A stretch of DNA of 64,000 bases. Source: Amborella trichopoda (taxonomy: Eukaryota; Streptophyta; Magnoliopsida; Amborellales; Amborellaceae). The translations under genes and the position numbers were made by a program. Location: NCBI RefSeq assembly GCF_000471905.2, contig NW_006494943.1, forward strand, positions 1,321,463 to 1,385,462. Reading direction: 5' to 3'. This document shows, piece after piece, positions 11,978 to 21,745 of the stretch. A model generated the notes under the pieces. It ran no database searches. It saw only the letters and a program-made list of their open reading frames with translations, and was not told the DNA's origin. Position 1 is the stretch's first letter. Each line of letters opens with the position of its first letter.

Positions 11978-12370
11978 AGGTGCAATTTTCGTACGGATGC
12001 ATCCGTAGGTGTACAGGTAAGGTGCACCTTCAAATTTTATCGTGGTATATAATTTTGATGTAAAATTTTCTTAGGATTATCTCAAAATCTATTTTTATAT
12101 GTAATTATTAAATTTTAAATTTAAAAAATGGTTAAAATCAAGTAGATCTATAAATATATGAAAATCTTGAAAATGGACGGTGTAGATAATATGTTGTAAA
12201 ATGCACTATTTCTAAGCCTTAAAATCTTTTTATTTGTCATGGTCATATATCTCGATGTCGAGATGATCAATCAAAGGGTTTTTCAACATTAAAACAAACT
12301 TTTCCGATGGATTTTTTAGATGCATCCGTAGCTGTAGAAGTAAGGTTGCAACCTTATATAAACTTTTTTC
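11978..12370 (+). mobile_element. MITE family A copy (variant ends, 9-bp TSD)
   Basis: A 393-bp element flanked by the exact 9-bp repeat AAGGAGAAA at 11969-11977 and 12371-12379. Near the ends it carries GATGCATCCGTAGGTGTACA and GATGCATCCGTAGCTGTAGA. The core words AGTAGATCTATAAATATATG, AAAATGGACGGT and CGATGTCGAGATGATCAAT match the other family A copies. Confidence 0.8.
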
Positions 12371-12454
12371 AAGGAGAAATGTCCCTCTTTCTGATATAAA
12401 AAAAATGAATAAATAAATGGGGCAATGATCCTACACAGACTCCTAAGGACTTTT

Positions 12455-12546
12455 CCCCTCCAAAAAAGGATCTTATAACACGCCTAAATGATTTATTAGG
12501 CCCCTCCAAAAAAGGATCTTATAACACGCCTAAATGATTTATTAGG
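12455..12546. repeat. 46-bp tandem duplication (two copies)
   Basis: 12455-12500 and 12501-12546 are the same 46 bases, beginning CCCCTCCAAAAAAGGATC and ending GATTTATTAGG. I see no difference between the copies, so the duplication looks recent. Confidence 0.9.
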
Positions 12547-12547
12547 G

Positions 12548-12662
12548 CCATGATCTCCACCGTTGGATGGCACCACAAATGGTAGGGATGATCCATAGCA
12601 CTAACTGATCAGCATAGACTTTGTTTGGAGCTGTGGATCATCTCAACCATCCTTTTGTGGGG
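12548..12662. mobile_element. Small fold-back (MITE-like) element
   Basis: Inverted arms CCACAAATGGTAGGGATGAT (from 12570) and, at the right, TGGATCATCTCAACCATCC then TTTTGTGG enclose a short loop. The motif ATCTCCACCGT at 12551 recurs at 13320 beside TACCACGAACGGTAGAGATG (13258-13278), so a related, more decayed copy lies at about 13225-13345. Confidence 0.5.
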
Positions 12663-12784
12663 AATGGGGATCCTACGCGCAAGATTAGGGTGCTAAGAGG
12701 AATTTTTATGTCAACGCTCAAAAAAAAAAAAACAGAAGGAATTTTTATGCCATTGTCCTATAATGCCCCTTTATAAGGCAAAAA

Positions 12785-13152
12785 GGTTATATAAGGTGTC
12801 AAAACTAAATTATTGCACCTAAAAATCCACTAAAAAAAGGCTGTTACACATTGAAAACCCTCCGACTGAGTGTATTAGTGTTTATGGGTACGCTCGATTT
12901 TGAGGAAGCCTCTAATAAAAGTATATTCTTCTTGATGATCAACACATTCATTTTCAATACATGTTTTCAAAAAATTTAAGGTGTCCATATATGGTCAATT
13001 TAAACTATTTTTGAAGCTTTAAATTTCATAATTGGTGTAAAAATATTTTTTTTTTGCCATTGTACTTGGAACTGCATCTTTTAACAAGACATAGAGTTGC
13101 ACATTGCTTTAATTATTTAAGGTTGACACCTTATACAAACTACACCCTTTTT
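12785..13152 (-). mobile_element. MITE family A copy, decayed
   Basis: Read inverted, it keeps the family's order. It ends with TTAATTATTTAAGGTTGACA then CCTTATACAAACTACACCC (the inverted GGGTGTGGTTTGTATAAGG start) and contains GAAGCTTTAAATTTCATAAT. No exact target duplication was found. Confidence 0.55.
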
Positions 13153-13795
13153 ATTAAGGTGAATAATCGGCGGCTTGGCCCCAATCGAGACATTCAATAC
13201 CCGATCTCATGGCTCCATTCGAAACATTCAATAACCCGATCTCAGCTCTTGGTAGTCTACCACGAACGGTAGAGATGGCCCACCATGAAAATCACACACC
13301 ATCCATCAAGTTAGGAATCATCTCCACCGTCTGTGGTGAGTCACTGACAAAGAAGATAGGGTCCTGCATGTGAGACCTTTTCTTCTAAGACCTTCCTCAA
13401 TCTTCATAGTAGAAAATGAGACATAATATTTTTTGCGGATCGCCTAAAGTAATGATTATTTAAAATATTGTTTTGCATATATCCAAAGTTTGGGACATAT
13501 TGGGTGAAGGCTGTTACCAAGGGAGTTGTTAATTGCCGACAATTATTGTTTTTCCCTAATGAGGAAAGCACATGAAATAGCGTCTTCCTATCGGTAGTAA
13601 CCATATATAATAATAAAATAATATTATCACAAGCGATCAGATACTAAGATTTTTGTGTAACATGATAATAGGATCTCCAACGCTCATTTCAAAGGAAGGC
13701 ATATATTCTTTTGTCAGTGGGTCCACCACATAGTGACTTTGCAACTGTGGGCCCATCAATCCAACCCATGGCATTTGTACCTAACCGTATTTGAT
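13153..13795. other. Intergenic stretch
   Basis: Contains the decayed fold-back copy at about 13225-13345 and a short direct repeat CATTCAATACCCGATCTCA / CATTCAATAACCCGATCTCA at 13190-13245. Nothing coding was recognised. Confidence 0.4.
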
Positions 13796-14178
13796 TTCTC
13801 GGGCCCAACTCGGACTCGCCAGCCTGGAATATTTCCGAGTAGGGGGATGTTAAAAAAAAAGTTATACAAAATTTATTTGTAATATTTTTTTATGTTTCTT
13901 ATCTATTTGGTAAAGGTTGGAAAGTGTTTTGACCATGAATACTTATTTTTATTTTTATTTTTTGAATTATTTCTAAATATTCTATCAAAAAGTTTTTCAT
14001 AATTCATTGTTTCATTACTTTTAACTTTATTTAGATGTACTTTGTTTAATTTTACTTTAAATATAATTTTCTTATTATTTGGGATTTTTTTTTATATTTT
14101 TATTTTTTAACCCTTTTTTGACTTGGCCAGAACTCGGCCCAAGTTGGGCCAGGTTACTCGGCTCCGAGTACCATGTTT
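13796..14178. repeat. CTCGG-bordered AT-core dispersed repeat, copy 1
   Basis: GC-rich borders (GGGCCCAACTCGGACTCGCC at 13801; ACTCGGCTCCGAGTACC near 14156) flank about 300 bp of T-rich core (TTTTTATTTTTATTTTTTG). Copies of the same architecture are at 44439-44905 and, inverted, at 55938-56371. The family is unclassified; a hAT- or MULE-derived MITE is possible. No TSD was identified. Confidence 0.45.
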
Positions 14179-15355
14179 CCAAACACTATAACGTATGATG
14201 CAGGTTAACTTGAAATAAAATTAAGTGATGCCCCGCCACATAAAAAATGCTCCATAGGATGTTCCCCTTCGAAAAGTTCTTTAGGTCAGTTTTCCTTATA
14301 TTGTTTTTTTTTTCTTTAGGACAGTTTTCCTCTTACTGGTTTTTTTCCCTCGTGAACCTTGTAAGTGCCTTTTCATTTTTGTTGATTAAAATGCCCTTAT
14401 TTTAATGTCACAGCCCCACCCCTTGCCCCCATACCGTACTTATCAAAAGGTAACAGGGTGCAGGACCGTTATCAGAGGTAGCGAAAGCCACTCAGGTGGG
14501 AGTGTGCTCAACGCTTTTGAAAAGAATGAATCAAAGCAAACCACGAAATTTCAAAAGAAATCAAAACAAACTACAAAAGAAAACAAAATATCCAAACACA
14601 ACCATAACAAAAGCTAAACAAATTAAAACTAAATTTATATATAATTTCTAGAGTATTACAAATTGTTCAAGGCACTAAACGCCCAACAACAACAATACAT
14701 CGCTTTTCAATAAAACAACTATATGGCCAACTGCCATCTAACACCTACAATAAAAAAGGAACTTCTCGTCAAGTGCGGGTCTTCAACCGCTAGTCGCGAT
14801 CACCAAACCGTCCGGCCTCAACCCTCGAGTTATCACTCTACATTCAAGAAAGTCAAAGGAATGAGCTATGAAGCCCATTAAGTAGATCAAAACATCTAGC
14901 ATTCCTGCCTATACACCATTATTCATAACCGTCCTTAAGATTCATGAAGGTTTTACAATATAAAGTCATGTATCACAATTGTATTAGTAATGTGTCGTGC
15001 GTAATTCCTTTCATGGTGGAGCAATCGCAAATTAGATATTTGACATCACATTAGCTAACAGTTTATCAAATCTTTCCATTAACATAACAGGTCAACAAAT
15101 TCAGGCAAACATATATTAACTACATGCAATCCTAATGTCGCCTATTCCTTAAGTAGAAGCCCTATCAATCAGGCCAAGCTAATCTCATGACTTTTGACTT
15201 CTACAATTCCTCATGAGGGAAGACAATGACAAATGGATGACCTATTTTCGTAATGTCTTCACACACATAGTCCGCAACGCGCTTTGGGGCTTTTGATAGG
15301 CTGAAGCCATGCAAGACATGACCTTCTCCTTTGCCTTTCAGCCAAGAGAGCGTTA

Positions 15356-15600
15356 CACTACCAATGGATGACCCAATGTGCAGTGTCCATATAGATTTAT
15401 GGGGCACGACCCTCCCCACTATTTACATTTACATCTTAACTCCCATTCAATCATGGGAAGTTAGGGAAGATCTCAACTGCTGGTACAAATTTCTTATCAT
15501 ATCATATCACATTACACTACCAACGGATAACCCGTTGCGTAGTGCCTCATATCACATTCTTGTCATACCATATCACACTATCAATGGATGACCCATTGCA
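15356..15600. repeat. Three copies of a short palindromic repeat
   Basis: CCAATGGATGACCCAATG at 15361, CAACGGATAACCCGTTG at 15521 and CAATGGATGACCCATTG at 15582 each sit in the context CACTA...GTAGTG/CATATCACATT. Each can fold as a 5-6 bp stem with a short loop. In copy 2 a stem base changed on both sides (AATGG/CCATT to AACGG/CCGTT), so pairing is kept. Confidence 0.7.
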
Positions 15601-15623
15601 TAGTACTTCATATCACATCTGTG

Positions 15624-15861
15624 GCATGTCATATTACAACCATGCTCACTCACTATTTCATAGACATGTCTTATTACAACCATGCACATTCACTATTTCA
15701 TAAGCATGTCATATTACAACCATGCTCATTTAATATCTCATAAGCATTCAATATTTCATAAGCATGTCTTATTACAACCATGCTCATTTAATATCTCATA
15801 AGCATTCAATATTTCATAAGCATTTACTATTTTATAAGCATGTCTTATTACAACCATGCAT
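15624..15861. repeat. Tandem repeat around GCATGTCTTATTACAACCAT
   Basis: The unit GCATGTC(A/T)TATTACAACCAT recurs five times, followed by GC(T/A)CA(T/C)T and TATTTCATAA. Two spacings alternate: short units of about 40 bp, and longer units of about 60 bp with an extra CTCATAAGCATTCAATATTT. AT-rich; no function suggested. Confidence 0.85.
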
Positions 15862-16630
15862 ACCCAATAATTCATAACAGAGCAGTAATTTCAATGTAAT
15901 AGTCTCTTAGAAAAACGAGCATAACTTCCACTCCATAAGGAATTTGATCATGGTTCCAAAACAATTTTAAAAATAGACTCACTCATCTTTCATTTAAAAG
16001 TGGTTTGGCCTCAATCAGAGACATTTTGATCGATGAACAGTTCCACATAAAAGCATATATCAATCCTAGAAAATAGCAGGAATTTCAGTGTGTTAATCTC
16101 TCAAAAAATTAGACATAACTTCAAATTCATAGAGAATGTGATCATGATTCAAAGCCTTTTTGAAAATAGACTCATTCATCTTTCATTTAGAAGTGGTTTG
16201 GCCTCAATGAGAGATATTTTAGTTAGTGAAAATTCCATATAAAAACATGCAAAGTTCTTGAAAATTCATTTCAAAGTTTTGGCATACTTCAAAGAATGAC
16301 TAATAACTTTCAAACCATCAAACAAAATCATGGAAATATGGATGCTACATCTACTTACTTGTACTAAAAAGAACTCTGAGTTCCCCACACAGGTTCCCCT
16401 CAAAGGCCAAGCTTCCAAGCTAAGGTTTTAAGTGTTAGAAAGGGAGGACATGGGTGAGAGAAGGTAAAAGTTCTTGGAGGGGTGTGAAGGGCAATATTTA
16501 TAAGCAAAGAGATGGACAAGTGGAAGACATGTAAGAGAAAATCATAAGAGTTCCCCTGGCATGCACGCTTGGTGGTAACACTCACAGCGGTGTCGTGCTC
16601 GGCGACGTCACGAGCAGCAGTGTCGCGCAC

Positions 16631-16818
16631 GGCAGTTTACTCTTACACGTACGGCGGAATCCCTTGTACGCACGGTGGATACTCTTACACGCACAACTTC
16701 ATCCCTTGCACGCATGGTGGCTTACTCTTACATGCACGGCGGCATCCCTTGCACGCACGGCCGCTACTTTTACACGTACGGCGGTATCCCTTGCACGCAC
16801 GGAGGCTATTTCTACATG
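16631..16818. repeat. GC-rich minisatellite: 42-bp unit built from two 21-bp halves
   Basis: The half-units GGCGGNATCCCTTGCACGCA and GGTGGCTACTCTTACACGCA alternate about 4.5 times. Most half-units are 21 bp, but the ones starting at 16631 and 16716 are 22 bp, so no reading frame stays open through the array by design. It is far more GC-rich than the surrounding DNA and preceded by GTGTCGTGCTCGGCGACGTC-type sequence. Overlapping open frames here (16569-16989) are by-products of the repeat; I do not call a gene. Confidence 0.9.
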
Positions 16819-18666
16819 CTGGAAAAGTCTGAGTCCTTACATTTAATGATGGAGAAAATAAGTTACAGAAAGGGAAATTGGAAACATAATCTCTCTCTCT
16901 CTCCCGCTCTCTTTTTCCCTATTCTTTGTCTCTCAAACTCTATGAAAGACAAGGACATGGGATGTGTTGTGGTAGTAGCACCCCCATAACTAATTTTCAT
17001 GCTGTGATTTCTAATTCTGTTGGCACCTCTTACTGATACTTTCAAAAAAGCTAACTCTTTCATCTATATGAAAAAATAGGTTGGGGCGTGTCTTCCCTAC
17101 TGAATTATCAAAAAAAAAGGAAGAAAAAAAAAAAAACTCCACAAAAGAGTTGAAAAGTCTTTAGAGTTCAAGCACCAGCTTCACACCCTAATCTCCCATG
17201 TTAGGGACCTTGTAGTAAGCCTTTCCCTTCTTTTCTCTTTTTTGGTAATTTTTTGCTTCTTCTTTTCCTTTACTCAATCTGCTCTTTATGCTTCTCTGAA
17301 AGCGGGAGAAAGAGAAGCGGTTCCGCAAGGAACTCTTCCTCTATGTCTCCCCATTTTCTTGTCTGTCCTGACCTCTTATAGCTGGTCCGAATTCTGATGG
17401 TTTTATGATTTTGCAGTTATTTTCTCTTTTTTTTGTTTTTCGTTTTGTTTGATTAAAAAACAAAAGCAATCTAAAGCTGAACTCAACCAAGAAATTCATG
17501 AGTTGAATGCACAATTAGCTTCTATGTTCTTATTCGAGAAAATAGAAGCACAAACTATAGGAGGCACGTTGTGAATGAAAGATAAAACGGATTCAAACCC
17601 AGAACTTACCCAATCATTTCCTGCATTTTAGTGATTTTGAATAACATTTTTCCGTAAACAGAGTTTTCCACATTCATTTGCCCAATCTGAATTTTATTAT
17701 GACTTCAGGCATCTCCTATTTAGTATTAGTGATTAAAACTGCGGGTTTACGCTTCAAAATATGGATTCCTCCCATGACCAAAATGGGAGGGCTGCAAAGT
17801 AGTTTGTGATGTAGAATTGCTTCTCTCTTAAACTGATTACCAATGAGTTATCTAGCAAATAATTTAAAGTAATATTTATTGTTTATAATTTGGACCCGGT
17901 TTCTACGTGGCCAAGTCTGCATATGTAGAAATGCAAGCCTATTAATAAATCTATTTTTGAGATGGATTTTGGACTTAATTTTTAAGGGGATGTAATCTCT
18001 AACATGGAGATCATGAATATGAAAAAATTTGTAAATTTTAAAAATTAGAAATAATAATCCTCGTAAAAAAACATTTAGACCGTTAGTTTCTATTTTTTTT
18101 AGATAGAACACCTACTTGCATCCATCTTTAAGATGGATATTTTACACTTTTTGAACCGCATATGTAATCATGCAGTCCAGCCCGTATGAAACAATTTCCT
18201 TACTGTTTTATGCCCCAAAGAGAAAAAAAGAATAACGAAAAAGAGGGAGGTACGATGCCAATGGCTATTTCGTTCTTTTGTTTCTCATTTATTAAAAGTG
18301 GGGGCATTTTAATCGTCTTGCGGGCAAATGAGAAAAGAAAAACATTATTAGAGTAACTCAACTCATGTAAGGACGTTTTCAATGGGTGGTGCCCTAAACA
18401 TTATTAGGGTAACCCTTGTAAGGAAGCTTTCAATGGGTTATGCCCTATGGAGCATTTTCTATTATAGGGGGAGTAAACATACTTTTTTCTTGATTTAAAC
18501 ATGCAAAACATCTCTCGTATCATTATCAAGATTAGTGTAAGGAAAGTGTATATTGCTCTTTGCTTTTCATTCAGAGGAGAATAAAACAAGATAAGAAAGT
18601 GTATATTGCATATACCAAAATAGAAAAGTATATATTACACATTGTGTTACCATTATGTATATAATG
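16819..18666. other. Intergenic stretch without a recognised gene
   Basis: Contains (CT)n at 16891-16906 and A- and T-rich tracts. A short lysine/glutamate-rich open stretch near 17460-17572 (AELNQEIHELNAQLASM) looks coiled-coil-like but has no start, no splice context I trust and no family I recognise. The words CATCTTTAAGATGGAT recur at 18122 and 19160. Confidence 0.4.
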
Positions 18667-19109
18667 AAAGAAGCACCACAATTGCCCCAATCACAATGTC
18701 ATGTATCGCCACTATTTTATTTTTATTTATTTTTTATAAACTATTTTGACACCAAGTTTTGGACGTCCAATCCTCTATTAAACTCGTGCTAGTGAAAAAT
18801 ATGAAAAAATATTTTCAATTAAATAAAATTACCAAAATACCCCTGAAAGTTTTTAAGGGTATTTTGGTCATTATATTTTATAGAAAAAATATTTTTAATA
18901 TTTTGTATAGGTGCACCCCAATGAGAAGATGGCACGTACCAAACTTCATATCAATACAATTTTGTATAAAAAAAATTAAAAATAAAATACTTTGAGACCT
19001 CGGATCTAAGATCAAACGGTGAATGACTCTTTTAATCAAAATTAGACGGCTGGATGATAGGGGTAGTATAGATCTTCTATGCTGTAGGAGAAGTATAGAA
19101 ACCTTTCCC
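18667..19109. mobile_element. MITE family B, second copy (5' end shortened)
   Basis: Shares about 400 bp with 11410-11917 in the same orientation, for example ATAAACTATTTTGACACCAA, CCAATCCTCT, ACCAAAATACCCCTGAAAG, CCCCAATGAGAAGATGGCAC and GATCTTCTATGCTGTAG. It is bounded by TATATAATG (18658-18666) and TATATAATA (19110-19118), a near-perfect 9-bp target duplication. Its left terminal repeat is reduced or replaced (starts GAAAGAAGCACC). Confidence 0.75.
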
Positions 19110-19800
19110 TATATAATAACTGTGATTAACAAATGTCAAAATTTTAGATCCAATATCCATCTTTAAGATGGATTTTTAAAGAGGCCCGCACATCTAAAGG
19201 TGAATCGGCCGACTCACCGAACTCTTTTCCTTTTTGAAAAGATTGGAAGGCTCTTATTCGAGAATGAGTGCTTATGGGAAGAACGAGTGATACACTTGGA
19301 CTCCTAACGACGGCGTGAATCTATGCAATGGTTACAATGATACAGTAAATAACAAGACCAAAAATATAAAACGTGCAACAAACAACTAACTGGTGCCAAA
19401 AGACAAGTGAATGGACGCGACTTCACAAAAGAGGAAATTTATTCATCAGCTTTTTGCTCAATTTATTGTGGAGTGAAATTTTCATGAGTAACTCCCTCGA
19501 TTATTTGAAAACAAATTCATTTTAATATCAAGTAAAATATTCCATTAAAAAATACATCACCATATATAGACAAAGATATTGTAGTCCAATTTCACATATC
19601 CTTCTTTGAATATAGATTCCAAGGTGAGGGCTAAAATACCCAATGACCCCCTTATTTTACGAGTCATGCCTACTTTAAGGCGTGAAAGTGGAGTTTCATT
19701 GTACATTTAATTCATAACTAACACCTAGTTGTGGAGGTATGTAAGAACCACCATGTATTATATCATACTTTATACATCTTACTATCAGTTTAAAATAAAT

Positions 19801-19895
19801 ACATAATTATTTTGAGCTCAAAATTCCTCATATCGAACATTCATAAAACATAATTATTTTGAGCTCAAAATTCCTCATATCGAACATTCATAAAA
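19801..19895. repeat. 47-bp tandem duplication (two copies)
   Basis: 19801-19847 and 19848-19894 are the same sequence, starting ACATAATTATTTTGAGCTCA. The copies look identical, so the duplication is recent. Confidence 0.9.
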
Positions 19896-20329
19896 ATGGA
19901 CTGAGTTCCATTTTTACGGGGGTTTTGATTTGAGGCAGCTTTTGCACTCCTTATTTTTCTTTTAATGATCTTAGGAGTTAGATAAAAATCTTTTGAGAGT
20001 TTTAGGGTTCATCAAATCCTTCTATGTGTTTCGCCTGTTAGACCAACCAAATACTCTTTTTTTTTTAAAAATGGGGAAATTTATTCAAAATATCCTTATA
20101 TTTTTTAAAAATTTAAAATATTAGACTTTTTTTTATTTTAATTACGTCCAAACCTAGTATTTTTTAAAAAACCAAAATGCACTTCATGGGGGGCCATAAT
20201 TCCCAAGGACTCGCCTTGGGGGCATCCCTTGGTCATTGCAGCCCTGATGCACGACCACTACCCTAAGGTGCCCAAAGCACCCTCGACAGTGTTACCTTGG
20301 TGGCGTCCAAGGCACCCAATGGTATTATG

Positions 20330-20412
20330 ACCCTAATAGGGCCGCGATAGACCATCACAGCTTTAATAGGGCATTGATAGAGCATCACGGCTCCAATAGG
20401 GTCTTGATGCCC
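20330..20412. repeat. 30-bp tandem repeat, about 2.7 units
   Basis: Units read (C/T)TAATAGGGCCGCGATAGACC..., TTAATAGGGCATTGATAGAG... and CCAATAGGGTCTTGATG. CCATCACAGC / GCATCACGGC close the first two. A further TTATTAGGGCCGTG lies at 20452. Confidence 0.75.
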
Positions 20413-21745
20413 AAGGGAAGTACTGCAGGACGTCCTTTTGGTATCACAACCTTATTAGGGCCGTGAAAGGCAATTTGAGTAGACCAAAAAAAAATTTGGG
20501 TAAAGATGTAGTTTTTAAATTTTTTGATAATTTGGAAAAATTCAATTTTTTTTTAATAATATACCCCCACTTATGTAGTAAATGTCACTGCTTGCACTAG
20601 ATTTCCTACTTTGATGAGGACCTCTTTCATGAATAATGGGGCCAAAGCCCATGGAAAACTGTTCTTTTTGTTTTGAATTTTTGTTCATGAGATGCATGCT
20701 CTATTCTAATCTAACTCTTCTCTTAAACCAAAAAGTTCGCACTACTTATTTATTGAATTGATCGCTTCCACTATGGTTCCCATTCTCATGTGTCTTAAAC
20801 CCTTAGTCTCATTTCTTGACTTTCCATTTAAATTCTAGAGAAAAAATTACTAAAATGGTTAAACGACCAAAAAAAATAATCAAGGTTGTCATATCAACCA
20901 ATTAGCGAATTTTGACTTCATAATATACCTTTCACTCAAGTACTTAAGAAAAAGTTCTATTTGAAAATGCTCGAATTGCCCAATCAAGAACATTTTAATA
21001 ATTTGCCCCACTTAAGTTGCTCAAGCCAGTAGAAATAAATACTCATAACAATCCTATCATGTTTTTCATATTAGGATGTATAGTCAAAGCACTTAAAACC
21101 TAAACAATGATGGGTATTCACTTCATTTGCCTAAGGAGAATGCGACATGAATCAAATAGCAATTGTATCGTAAATAGTTCAGGCCTAGGATGCCCAAACT
21201 CATATTTTTCATTGGAAATCCTTATTTCCTAATTGCGAATGTGGATGGGTAATGCAATCACTTCATTTAATTTAGTGGTCTGAGCAAACATGATGATTAT
21301 ATCATCACTTACTTAGGGTCAGAAACATGGAACTCGTTCTGTTTTTTACTAGAAATCCTTCCATCTTCCTACCTGAGCATGGACGGTAATATTTATTATT
21401 TCGACCAAATTACATGACCCGGGCAATATGATATCTCTACCTGCATGGGTTTGGAAACATTTATTTAATTAGGAGCTCTTATTATGGGTTCCTAACTCTA
21501 AAAATGGGGTGGTAGTATTGTCATTTTACTTACATTAAATTTCTCGCACAAAATGATAGTTATATTCCTATTTTTAGGGTCAGAACCCATTGAAAAATAC
21601 TTTTTACTTAAAGCTCTTGTTCTTGGTTTCTAAATCTAACCAAGGGCAAATCTTTTCATAATTAATCTAAAACTTTCTTCGAAGCCCAATTTTGACTTTA
21701 ATCGCCTCTCTCTCTCTCTCTCTCTCAGCTTGCTTGCGTCAAATT

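Larger units (their letters stand above)
14360..16560. other. Unclassified repeat-like block (possible non-coding part of an LTR element)
   Basis: This block is more GC-rich than its surroundings, has no coding capacity, and contains nested tandem repeats (separate entries). Composition and sub-repeats resemble the long non-coding parts of plant LTR elements or LARDs, but I see no polyprotein, PBS or LTR pair. Two parallel sub-blocks share wording (around 15900-16020 and 16080-16215: TCATCTTTCATTTAAAAGTG / TCATCTTTCATTTAGAAGTG plus GGTTTGGCCTCAAT), so an internal duplication of about 190 bp is present. Confidence 0.35.
19119..21745. other. Intergenic stretch without a recognised gene
   Basis: AT-rich DNA with two small tandem repeats (separate entries) and a (CT)n microsatellite at 21706-21727 at the edge of the copia fossil. 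The stretch 20190-20460 is locally GC-rich, with proline/glycine-like words (CCAAGGCACCC, GGTGCCCAAAGCACCC) that form imperfect palindromes. Nothing coding was recognised. Confidence 0.4.

Noticed and set aside
15624-15861. CRISPR-like regular repeat
   Set aside because: Unequal AT-rich units with similar, not unique, spacers in a plant nuclear genome; an ordinary tandem repeat.
16569-16989. Three overlapping open frames with repetitive Gly/Tyr/His/Cys content
   Set aside because: By-products of the 21-bp minisatellite; frame shifts between units argue against coding.
17460-17572. Coiled-coil-like reading (AELNQEIHELNAQLASM), possibly an exon or organelle insert
   Set aside because: No start, no convincing splice sites and no family recognised; kept only as a note.
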